From Rhodotorula mucilaginosa (Eukaryota; Basidiomycota; Microbotryomycetes; Sporidiobolales; Sporidiobolaceae), in NCBI GenBank assembly GCA_034406715.1, contig CP137881.1:310001-374000 (forward strand): a stretch of 64,000 bases of DNA. The letters are read 5' to 3'. The stretch's first letter is position 1; each line of letters starts with the position of its first letter. The translations under genes were made by a program, and so were the position numbers. This document shows positions 34,335 through 44,492 of the stretch, piece by piece. Under the pieces are notes generated by a model. The model worked only from the letters and a program-made list of their open reading frames with translations. It had not been told where the DNA came from and searched no databases.

Positions 34335-37300
34335 TTAGTCGAGGTCCATCGCTACAGCCTGCGACTGCTTCGAAGACTCGGCGAACTGAAAATGTAATGC
34401 CGAAAGTCAGTTAACGCATACCAAGAGGGAGCGAGAAGAGAGGATACCCACCTCGGTTGCCATCTTGCCGGTGGCGACGGTTCCGCTGACGAAGGCGACA
34501 AACTTGGGCGAGGCGGCTGGGAGGGCAGAATGCGAATCAGTCAGGTCAGCGTCTCTCTAGAGGGGCGAGACACGGGGAAGGCTTACTCGGCGAGGCGAGG
34601 TGGTTCAAGACGGCGAGGCAGCGAACGGCGCTCTTCTGCAGCTCGAGGGTACGCTCGGCTTCCTGCTTGACCGCGTTGTCCTTCAGGACGATGCCGAGCG
34701 TCTCGGTGAAGGACGGAACAGTCTCGTCGAGGCGAGCGGCAACAACGGCGGGCGCGACCTGGGCGAGCTTGACGAGCATGATGTAGCACAGTTTCTTGAC
34801 CTCTTCCTCATCGGCGAGGCCGGCAATGACCCGCGACAGGTACTCTTGCAGATCGATCTGCTTCGCGCACGTGTCGAGCAACGAGTGCATGCACTCGTAC
34901 GCCGTCTTGCGGATGTCGAGGCCGTCGTCGACCTTGTGCTTGAACGGACCCATCTCGACGATGCGGATCAAGCTCTGGTCGACTTCGGTCTGGGCGTACA
35001 GTTCCGGCAAGAGCGAGTCGAGGTGCGAACGGACGAGGTAGGGCTTGTTGTGCGCGGCCGAGTTGAGCGACGACAGCGCGAGACGGCGCACGCCGAGGTC
35101 AGAGTCGCGCATGAGCTTGAAGAACTCGACGATGAGGGGCGCGAGCAACTCGTCGTAGGTCGTCGAGTCGTTCGTAAAGGTGAAACGCAGGGCGGCGATG
35201 ACAGTGGCGCGGGTGTCGCGCGAGTCGGACGCGAGGCGCGCCTGCAGTTGCGGCAGGAACTTGGCCGGGTTGATGACCGTCAGTTGACCGAGGCAGTCGG
35301 CCGCAACGTTGCGCGTGCCCTCCTCCTGGGCTTCGCAGTTCTCGAACAGAGGAGTCCAGAGCTGGTCCGAAATGGCGGCGAGAGACTCGGTCGGCGAGTG
35401 GATGATGACCTCCTTGAGACTCTGCAACGCGAGGTAGCGCTTCTTGTCGTCCGACTGGATGAGGGCGAGGATCGAAGGCAGGAAAGCCGAAGGGTTGCCG
35501 ACGGCGATGTTGCCGGCAGCGAAAGCCGCCGAACGGCGAACGTCCTCCGACGGCGACGAAAAGTGCTCGACAATCTTCTCGTACAGGCCCTTGTGGCCCG
35601 AAAGGTCGCTGCGTACAGTATTTTGGCACATCAACTTCGACACCTTTCGTCTCGATACGCGAAGGAGCGGGGGTACTTACACGACACGTCCAACTTCGCC
35701 GAGAGTGAGGAGCGCAAGAACCAGGTCACTCGGCGAAGCCTTGGCGGACTGTGTGAGAGCTCGACGTCGTCGTCAGTCTTTTCGAAAGAGAGCCTCGAAG
35801 ACTCCGCAAGGGCTCACCTTGACCACCTTGGCGCTACTCTTGACGACCGAGTCCGCCTCACTCTCCGCCTCGACAACGACAGCGCCCACGCACTTGGCAA
35901 CGACCGCGACGACCGCGACCGCTTCCTTCGCTCCGGCGGTAGAGAGTTGCTCGAGTACTTCGGAGGGGTTGGCGCCGGCTTTGATCAACGCGCGGAAGAA
36001 GCGCGTCATGCCTTCGAGGGCGGGGACGGGCGCGTTCGCCACCGCCGCCGACGCAGCGCCAGCCGAGACGCCGGCACCAGTCGTCTGTTGGGAAGTCGCT
36101 TGGTGTTGTTGCTGATGCTGCTGCTGCGACGAGGACGAGCTGGCGCCGCTGGACGAAGCAGTGCCGACGAGGTGCGTGGCGGTTGACGAGGCCGTACCGG
36201 ACCCGAACAAGAGCGGCGATTTGACAAGGTCGAGAACCCGCGGCAAGAGGACTTTGGTCGCCGGTTCGAGAGCCGCCTTGGGTGCGACGGTCAGCAAGAG
36301 GGCGGCGGTCGAAAGCGCGTGCGGAACGAGGTTGACGTCTGCTCCCGCACTCGAGGAGGACGACGAGGAGGACGACGGGTCCGCCGCAACGAGCAACGGC
36401 GCGAGATCGTTGACCAAAGCCTGGGTCGTCTCGACCGGAAGAAGAGCAGCGGGAGCCCCTTCGGTACCTTGGTTCCTCGCGAGGATCGCATCGATCGCCT
36501 CAAACGCCGCAATCTTGAGCGGCCGATGCACCTTCCTCAACAAACTCGACACCTCGGCCAGGCACTCCGTCGCCCACTGGTCCACGGCGGCCGACGTCCC
36601 AGGTTGGAGGACGGGCGAGGCGGCAACGTGTCCTACGACGGTGACGGCCGTGACGCGCTGGACTTCGTTGCGCAAGCGGTCGCGGAGGAAGGAGAGAGCG
36701 GCTTCGAGGTCGGTGGCGGAGGCGGCGTGGTCGCCGGCGTGGTACAACAAGGTCCCGAGCGTCTGCATCCCGCGCCCCTTGACGTCCTCATCCGCATCCG
36801 AACCATTCAGTTTGTTCATCGTCGCCTGATACAACGTCGTCAAGTGCTGCGCATGCGCCGGCGGGAGCGGCACACTCGGCGCAGGCGCGACGGGCCTTAG
36901 GACACGGATCAACTCCGAAGCGGTGACGAACGCTTCGGCTGCGATCTTGTTGAAGCGGTCGTTGATCGAAGCGGCCACGAGGGGGACGAGGCGATCGAGC
37001 GGTTCGTCCGCGAACGTCTTGACGGGGTGGGTCTTGAAGAACAGCGCCAGGAACGCCAACACCTGGATCTTGAGACTGGTCGCCGCGCCCGACAAGCCCG
37101 CGTCCGAAGTCTTCAACGCGACTTCGACGCGCTGGACCAGTTGCGGGACTTGGGACTCGAGTCCGCCCCCGTCGAGAACGGAGACGAGTTCGTACAGCAG
37201 GGCGAAGGCGGCTTGGCGGTCTTGGAGCGCCTTGGTCAGGTGCAACTGCTTGACGATCGATTTGACGATCGCGGGCGTCTGCGCCGTCAGTTGCGCGAGC

Positions 37301-38792
37301 GGCGGCGAAGGGGCCGGAGAAGAAGAGTCCTCCGTGTCCATCTGAGAGTCGGACCGCTTGCGCTTCAAGCTGCCGCGTGGGCTCGCGCCCCCGCCGCCCG
37401 AGCCCGATCCTGAACCGTTCGTGGAAGAAGGCTTGACGAGCGCCGCCTTGGTTTGTTTGAGGAGGGCGGTGTAGGTCGCCCAGACCTCGACGCGGACGGT
37501 CGGTTCGCGTTCGCCAAAGCGCGCGATCAAGGCGGGCGAGACGGTCTTGTAAAAGTGTGCGAGGAGGTCGGGCCTCGTCTGGATGCAGGCCGTCAAGAGT
37601 TTGGTGGCGCTCCGGCGGACCTTGAACGACGTGTCGTCGTCGTCGTCGTACTCTTCCTCAAACTCGTCGTCGTCCAACTCGTCTTCTTCTTCTTCCTCTT
37701 CGTCGGCCATCTCTTCGTCCTCGTCGCCATCGTCATCGCCGCCGGCAAAATTGGGATCGTACTTCAACAGTTCCGTCCCCTTGTCGACGATGCGGTTCAA
37801 CAAGGGCCCGCTCTCGGTCGGGCACTTGAGGACCAAGGCCTCGAGGCACTGCAAGACTCCCTCTTTCGCTTCGTCGTCTTCCTTGTTGGCGCCGGCGAGG
37901 ACGAGCGGGACCAACTCGCCGACGCGGGGCCCGATCTGAGTCGGGGCGGAGCGCGCGAGGGCCGCGACGAGCGAGACCAAGGTGCGGAACTGGTCGTCGT
38001 CGCCCGTACTGCTCTGGAGAGTGGGGAGGATGGTGGTGCTGATGAGGGAGTCAAAGATGTTGGAAGAAGAGGCCGAGGTGGTGGTGGGGATCAAGGTGGC
38101 GAGGGCTGCGACGGCGCGTTTGCGGACGGCGGGACGACCGTGCGAGAGCAAGGGGGTGATCGCTTTCAGGATCGACTGCTGCAAGTGGGTGTTGCTGCGT
38201 ACGGTCGAGGCGCCGAAGCGCGAGAGGATGTCGGACACGAGGTCGAGCGAGTCGACGAGGAGTTCGGCCGACGACGCGGGGTCGTTCAACTGCTTGACGA
38301 TCTCGGGTGCGAGTTTCGAGCAGCATGTTTGGGCGAGCGGGGTGCCCGGTTGGACTTCTGCGACGACCATCTTGAGTCCGAGCGAGGCAATGTCGCGGAC
38401 GCCTTCGTCGTCCTTGGAGGCGGTCAAGTGGACGAGGCGGTCGATGATGGTCTGGATGCGGGAGGTGCCTACGTGCGGGATCAGGGTGGCGAGGGTCTTG
38501 ACGGCGACGCTCTTGACTTCGCCGTTGGCGTCGGTGACGAGGGCGAGGACCTGGTCGACGAGCTGGTGCTCTGTCGGGTCGTCGAGCGAGAAGCCGGGTT
38601 GCCTCGCTTCGGCGTTGAGGTCATTGAGGGCCATGAAGCGCAGGTCTGCATCGGGGTTCTTGAGCTGGAGGTGGAACGGTCAGCGAGGTGGAGGGGATGG
38701 CAAGTGGGGCATCCGGATCCTGCTCGAGAGGGAAGGGTGCGGGTTACCTTTGTGATGAGGGACTGGATCGCATAGGAATTGCGGGCCGCCAT
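34335..38792 (-). CDS. CAND1: CAND1/TIP120 cullin exchange factor
   Basis: Six exons (38792-38748, 38664-35818, 35748-35681, 35608-34587, 34516-34452, 34385-34335) encode 1365 residues of HEAT repeats. CAND1 signatures are clear. The N-terminal IQSLITKLKNPDADLRFMAL is spliced across intron 1, and DGEVKS-like HEAT helices include NGEVKSVAVKTLATLIPHVG. There is an acidic insert (EEEEEEDELDDDEFEEEYD, about residues 330-360) and the conserved C-terminal block DLSGHKGLYEKIVEHF with NYDDDEA-free HEATs such as DDKKRYLALQSLKEVI. CAND1 wraps unneddylated cullin 1-Rbx1 and swaps Skp1-F-box modules, so it controls which SCF complexes form. A Ser/Gln/Ala-rich linker (about 850-900) makes it longer than the roughly 1230-residue animal protein. 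It is divergent from the Uch37 gene across only 114 bp. Confidence 0.95.
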
Positions 38793-38906
38793 CCTCGCAA
38801 AGGGCTCTCCAGGCCGAGTCGAGGTGAGAGGCCGGTGAGAGACCAAAGTTGACATTCTGCGGCGTCCGTCTGTTCCAACTTCCACTCGCATTGACTCTGG
38901 AACGAC
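38793..38906. promoter_or_regulatory. Bidirectional promoter between CAND1 and UCH37 genes
   Basis: Only 114 bp separate the CAND1 ATG (38792, minus) from the UCH37 ATG (38907, plus), so both 5' UTRs and core promoters must share this stretch. No TATA box was seen. Confidence 0.6.
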
Positions 38907-40723
38907 ATGGCCGACTCGGCAGGGTGGTCACTCACAGAGTCAGGTACGCGTGGACCCTCCGACCCGCGTTTCAAACTCTGCACGTTGTGTGTTGGCTGAC
39001 CTCATTCCATGACGGCACCTTGAACGACGACGACGACGACCCGGAACAGACCCCGGCGTCTTTACCGGGATCCTGAACGACCTCGGCGTGCGTGGAGTCC
39101 AAGTCGAAGAACTCTGGGGACTCGACCCCGACCTCTTGCACGACCTCGAGTACGCCTGCACCCCTCTGTCGGCTGTCACTCCACTCTCGAAACTGAACTC
39201 TTGCGCACACCAGACCGGTCTATGCGCTCATCTTTCTCTTTAAATGGGTCGGGAACGGTGACCCCGCTACCATGGACGGCAAACTCCAAGAACCGACAGG
39301 CTCGCACTACTTTGCGTCCGTCCCTCTCCTGCTCCCTCTCTCGTGATTTTGCTCGCCACTGACCCCCGCTCGACCACGGACCGGCAGGCACCAAGTCATC
39401 AACAACGCCTGCGCCAGTATCGCCCTCCTCAACGCAGCTCTCAACATCCACGACCCCAATGTCCAGCTCGGCGAGGAACTGTCAAACCTGCAGGCCTTCT
39501 CCGAAGGTCAACTCTGCTCCCTTTCACCGTTATTTACTGTCGGACTGACTGACATCTGAATCCATGCGCGCACACAGGACTGGATCCGGAGACGAGAGGG
39601 TGGACTCTGACCAACAGCGAGAAACTGAGAGAAGGTACGAACGAGCGCTTCTCGACTCGTAACTGTCGACGATCGCCCAGTCCATCAACGGGCGGCGGAA
39701 GGCGCTTACCTGTTGAGACCGTGTAACTGACTCGTTCCTCACCACCTCCTGTCACGGACCCCCATTTGGCACAAACTCATTGAAACGCAACCAGTGCACA
39801 ACTCGTTCGCTCGCTCCGACCCCTTCCACCTCGAAGACCACCGTCCCGACGACCCCACCGAGGACGCTTACCATTTCATCGCCTACTTGCCGATCGGAGA
39901 CGAACTGTACGAACTCGACGGGTTGAAACCGAAACCGGTCTCGCATGGCAAGATCCCCGTCGACGGGGGGAAATGGACCGATCTGGCGAGAGCGTGAGTT
40001 TGCGTATATACGAGCGAAGATCGGGCAACATCCTATGAGCTGACCCCCTGATGATCACTGAAACTGAAACTGAAACTGAAACTGAAACTGAAACTGAATT
40101 GATGGAACAGGGTTCTCGAACGCCGAATCGCGACTTACCCCGCCGGCGAAGTCATGTTCAACCTCATGGCCCTGACCGGTCGTCTCTCCCGACTCGAACA
40201 GCGACTCGGAGAACTCGAAACCAAGGCCGCCTCCGCTGCTGAGGGTTTGAGTGGAGAGGAAGAGGCGGAGAGGGTCGATGTCAAGGAACGGGTGGACAAC
40301 ATTCGGGAACGGATGAAGGATTGGGAGACCGAGGTGAGCCTGACGCGCGCTTTCTTTTTCGCCTCGGGAGCAGATTCCCTGGCAAAACGCTTGACTAACA
40401 GGGCGCTTCTCTTCCCCCTCCTCAATCTGAAGAACGCACTCCGGCGGCACAACTACATCGGATTGGTGGGTCTTTTCTTTCTCTCTCTTACCCCCTCCCC
40501 GGCCCTTCGCCACAACGACTTTCCCCCCCCCCCCCTTCTTTTCCGTTTCATTCGCACAAGCTGTGTAAACTGACGCAACTACCCCCCTCATCAGATCCAC
40601 GGCTTGCTCGTCGAGCTCGCCAAGCAGGACAAGTTGGCGCCGCAGATCGAGGCGGCCAAGCAGAAGATGAAGGAGCGGATCGCCGAAAAGCGGGCCAAGG
40701 GCGAGATAATGGACGAGGACTAG
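38907..40723 (+). CDS. UCH37: Uch37/UCHL5-type proteasomal deubiquitinase
   Basis: Nine exons (38907-38943, 39050-39149, 39214-39315, 39388-39506, 39578-39634, 39795-39993, 40111-40333, 40433-40465, 40595-40723) encode 332 residues, close to human UCHL5 (329). The protein begins with WSLTESDPGVFTGILNDLG. The catalytic cysteine is in QVINNACASIALLNAALN, the histidine in AYHFIAYLP and the aspartate in ELDGLKPKP. A crossover-region EVHNSFARSDPF and RIATYPAGEVMFNLMAL follow. The C-terminal ULD-type tail has HNYIGLIHGLLVELAKQDKL and a Lys/Glu-rich end. Uch37 removes ubiquitin at the 19S proteasome through Rpn13, and in some organisms also binds INO80. Intron 6 carries an ACTGAA hexamer repeat and intron 8 a 13-C tract. 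Confidence 0.95.
40057..40098. repeat. Seven tandem ACTGAA hexamers in UCH37 intron 6
   Basis: Seven perfect copies of ACTGAA fill 40057-40098 inside the 39994-40110 intron, ending 12 bp before the AG acceptor. Each unit contains CTGA, resembling the branch-point core seen in neighbouring introns. Confidence 0.9.
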
Positions 40724-40927
40724 GCTGTGCATAATGCATGAAACTTTGCTTGACGAAACAGCTCGCTGTCTTGTACGTAAGGAAGGCGGGTTTTCCTTCT
40801 TCCTCTTGTTGTTGCCCCCTTTTTGAGGTGCTTCAGCGCGAGACGAGATTTTTTCATCCAAGGAACCGGCGAGCGATTCTCTTTTGGCGCCGCGTATAGT
40901 CGCTTGCGTTCCTCAATTGGGAGGCAA

Positions 40928-42672
40928 ATGCTGCCGTACGACGGCGTGCCGGAAGAGGCCGCAGAACCAGCAGCATCATCCTCGTCGACCCGATCCAACG
41001 CTGCGACCGCTCGCGCAACGACGTCAGCGTGGCAGTGGGACGCGCAATGGGGTCTCTACTTCAACTGCGAGACGAAACAGTGGGCGAAACCGCTGCCAGA
41101 CGGGACGTGGGAATATGCGGATGCCGTGCGAACGACGGACGACGACTTGCCGAGGAGGAAGAAGAAGCCGCGACGCCGGATGGACCGAGATGATCCGGAG
41201 CAGGAGGACGAGAAGTTTGATCCGTTTGCGGTACCGGAGGAACAGATCTGGCCCGGTACGGACAACGACGACGACGACGATGACGAGGACGACGAGCGGA
41301 CGACGACGGGGGACCCATATGCGAACGCTCCCCTCTTGCGCCTCGTCGTCGTCGACCCGCGCCCAGACCCGACTGTCTTGCCCCCGGCGTACAAAGTCGC
41401 CTCCATTGATCCGGGCGAACCCGTCTCGATCGGGCGGGACAAGTCGTACGAGCGCCGGATCCGACTCCGTGAACTCGCCGTGTCGAAATCGCACGCGACC
41501 CTCTTTTGGACCGTCGTCGATCCCGATCCCGATCCCGAGATCCAAGCAGGGGCGAGTGAAGGAGGAGGAGGAGGGTACTGGGCTATTGTGGATAATGCGA
41601 GTACGCATGGGACTTTGGTGAGAGCCGAGGGCGAGAAGCGGTTCGTCAGGTTGTCCGAGCCGAAAGTGGCGTCCGTGCCCCATAGGCTGTACCACCTCGA
41701 GTACGTTCTTCAGTTCCTGCTTCTGCCTCCGCTTCTTTCTCAAGCACTGCTCCTGACCGCTCTTGCCTGTGCAGCTCGATCCGCATCGGTTCGACCACTT
41801 TCTCAGTCCACATCCACCCCTCTTTCGCCTGCTCAGTCTGCTCCGTCGCGTCGGACTCGTCCAACCTCATTCCCCTCGTGGCGGCCGACACGTCCAAGGA
41901 GAAGAACGATTCCTCCGTCTTCCTGACCAAGACGAAGGAGCAGAAGGAGCAAGATCGACGGGAGCAGATGGCCGGTCTCAAGGCGCAGTTTCTCAAACCG
42001 AACGCAAACATCAGCGGCGGCAAAGGCGGTGGTACCACCGCACGGGGAGGAAAGGCCACCCTCGCTGCCCCGGCGAAAGATATACCTGCCTCAGCGTCAA
42101 CCGTTCCGGCACCTCCTGCAGCACCGAAAGCGCCGTTCGTGGACCGCGCCGCCGCTCGACGACAACGTGACGCCGGCGCCTCTGTTCCTCTGCCCTCGAA
42201 CCGCAAAGTCAAAGTCCACTCAAACTCATCCGCTGCATCCGGCGGAACCTCGCCATTCTTCACGATTCCGGGCGCCACCGCCTCTGCCACCGCAGCCGTA
42301 TCGTCCTCGTCGGCCGCTCCCCCGCCAAAACCGCCCGTCGATCCATTCGCTTCCGACTCTCGCGGCGCTCAACTCCTCTCGAAACTCGCCGGTGGCCCTC
42401 ATCCAGCAGACAACCATGGCGGAACCGACGCCGGCAGCAGGTCCTCCTCTGGTCAACTCGGGACGCTGATCGAAGCGAGGACGACTTTGACTGGACCGGG
42501 CGAACGACGCGCCGGTTTGGGCAGCAAGGAACTCGTCGTCGGGGTGGAGAATGTTGCGGCGGCTGCTTCGTCGTCGCGCAACAACGGTCAGGGTCCCGCG
42601 AAAGGGCGAACGAACGGAGATTGGCGCGACGCGGGACGCGAACGGAGTTGGAAGCGGTTCCGCGAGGTTTGA
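40928..42672 (+). CDS. OCRE-FHA-G-patch-like protein (AGGF1 type)
   Basis: Two exons (40928-41700, 41775-42672) give 556 residues. An aromatic OCRE-like motif (WQWDAQWGLYFNCETKQW) lies near residues 34-51. It is followed by a basic/acidic linker with RRKKKPRRRMDRDD and poly-Asp, then an FHA domain from about 165 (VSIGRDKSYERRIRLRELAV, SKSHATLFW, STHGTLVRAEG, IRIGSTTFSVHI). The C-terminal half is disordered but ends with a G-patch-like stretch (RGAQLLSKLAGG, GERRAGLGSKELVVG). This architecture is that of AGGF1 and related splicing-associated proteins; FHA domains bind phosphothreonine. The G-patch is degenerate and split by an insertion. It lies head-to-tail 200 bp after UCH37. The ATG at 40928 is the first in frame. 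Confidence 0.8.
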
Positions 42673-42816
42673 AGGCCGGGTCCGCTCCCCTCGTCGTATC
42701 TTTGTCGGTGGAAGAATACATTGCAAACCAGAGTATGGCGAGCAGATATTGACATCTCAAACATGGCGGGATCCAAAAAGAGAGGTCTCCTGAGTACGAC
42801 CCCTGCCTCAACCGCA

Positions 42817-43229
42817 TCAACCAAAGACGTTCTCCTCAAAGTCTGCGACGCGGAGCTCTTGGAAAGAGGGCATGATCTGAGCCTTGTACTCGGCCCGGAC
42901 GGGATCGTGATGGATAAAGTAGTCGAGGTCCTGCTTCGATTGGAAAGTCACGACGAAAGCTTGCTGCGGGGGCGAAACAACGCGGCCCTGCAAGAGTCAC
43001 CACCGAAGCTGTCCAGCCAGCTTTTGGATGAGCCGATTCGACGTACCTCGGTGGTACCCGAGAGTCCCTCCTGGTGGATGTTATCACCGCCGACGACGGT
43101 GAAGTACGACTGGCCGTCGCGTTTGCATTGCTCGGCGAGCGCGATGTAGCCTCTTGCGATTCGCTCCTTTGCTTCCGAGTCTAGGTTAGCCTTGTACTGG
43201 ACAAGGATGACGCGGTACACTGGCGGCAT
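42817..43229 (-). CDS. Dabb (stress-responsive A/B barrel) protein 1
   Basis: Two exons (43229-43047, 42987-42817) encode 117 residues. The Dabb fold is recognisable from the N-terminal strand YRVILVQYKANLDSEAKERI, a central TVVGGDNIHQEGLSG, and the C-terminal FVVTFQSKQDLDYFIHHDPV with a final helix and strand. Small dimeric Dabb proteins have been linked to stress in plants and to polyketide cyclisation or monooxygenase-like chemistry elsewhere; the role here is unknown. A paralog with an intron at the same place follows 330 bp upstream on the same strand. An in-frame upstream ATG at 43313 would add 28 residues, but the chosen start fits the domain edge. Confidence 0.8.
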
Positions 43230-43561
43230 CTTCTCAAGCCTGGCTCTGTTGCGTGACGAGGGTGAAGAAGAGCGCGCGGGAGCGTGAAGGGGAGGAAAAG
43301 AGGAAGACGGCACCCGGACCTGCGGGAATGCTCGTCCAGAGTCCAGGGGAGCTCCCGTGCACTTTTTCGGTGGCAGACCAGGAATGAGAGAAGACCGCAG
43401 CTAAATGGAGTGGCCGGATGATCGGAACGCATGGGCGAGACCGACACGGGACAGGTAAGGGCTCCGCTTCCTCGGACCAGCCGGAGGTAGGCCAGAGCCA
43501 TGTTCGCGTTGCATGTTTAGATTTTCGGCGGTATGATCGTCCCCTGCAAGGTTCAACTGCC
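43230..43561. other. Intergenic region between the two Dabb genes
   Basis: About 330 bp holding the promoter of Dabb 1 and the 3' flank of Dabb 2. No gene is supported. Confidence 0.4.
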
Positions 43562-43981
43562 CTAGAAGACCCCCTGCTCGAAATCGAAGACGAAAAGATC
43601 TTCGATATGCTGTCCCGCCAGCTCCTTGAACTTGAGGTGCGCCGAGTCGTGATCCAGATAGTATGCCCTGTCTTCTTCTGATGCGAACGTAACTACCCAG
43701 GCGTGCTGTTCGTGCAAGTTCGTGGCTCGTCCACTTCATCAGTCGGTCGGCGTGCCCAAAAGTGGAGGTGGGGGGAGAGTGCAGGCGCGCACCTCGAAGC
43801 CCTTTGCGAAGCCTTCGGGCGAGTTGTTCCGTCCGCCCGTGACTGTCAGGTACTGCCCGCCCTGCACCGGGTGCCGGCACTGGTCCTGCAGCGCGAGGAA
43901 GGACGAACCGACGAGGTGCTTCTCGGCGTCGCTCGTCGTGGGCTTGTAGCGGAACGCGACAAAGTGTGTGATGGTCGACAT
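43562..43981 (-). CDS. Dabb (stress-responsive A/B barrel) protein 2
   Basis: Two exons (43981-43793, 43705-43562) encode 110 residues beginning MSTITHFVAFRYKP. The Dabb pattern is clear: a first strand HFVAFRYKPTTS, a TVTGGRNNSPEGFAKG loop, and after the intron AWVVTFASEEDRAYYLDHDS. The end is FDFEQGVF, compared with ADFEENVFG in the neighbour. The intron sits at the equivalent position and phase 0 in both genes, so they are tandem duplicates that have diverged strongly. It is divergent from unknown family copy 2. Confidence 0.8.
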
Positions 43982-44492
43982 GGTCTGAAAGAAGGTGCTG
44001 AGTGACTCCGGCGTGGTAAGCCGAGACTCCAGCGAAGTGTGCGATGTGGCAGGAAAAGAAAGTCTTTCGTAAGCGACGCTCCAGCGCGCTAGGGCTCAAA
44101 CCGCAGTGCGCGAGCTCTGCACAATCGACAATGCTCTTTAGCAAGTATGAACAAGACTGAGAAGGGCTAGCAGGGTGGATCCGGTCGTATTTAAAGGTTG
44201 CCCTTTGTCGAAGCATGAAAAGGCCGTCGACGCACTTGAGCGCGGCCTTCTTGAAGCCCAGGAGAGGCGATCGTGCTCATTGTAGTCGCGCGGCGCAGCT
44301 GTGGGATGTACATATCCGCTGGCGAACGCAGATGCAGCGCGTCGACAGAAGCTTCGCATGTGGAAGAGGCTCGTGCTGCGGCTTGTCCGCGGAGCAGTCT
44401 GGTGGCGGTCCTTTTCCGCCGTCCAGCTAGGATACCTCTTGACCTCCTCCTTCACACTGCCCGCTCTTATACCCGCCGCCCAGCTCTTGCAG
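43982..44492. other. Divergent region, Dabb 2 and unknown family copy 2
   Basis: About 510 bp. Open frames on both strands overlap each other and show no domain or splice support. Likely promoters for the two flanking genes. Confidence 0.4.

Noticed and set aside
34600-38775. Long plus-strand open frames opposite CAND1 (440-530 codons)
   Set aside because: They are antisense shadows of a strongly codon-biased gene; their Asp/Arg/Gly-rich translations carry no domain and CAND1 motifs are unequivocal on the other strand.
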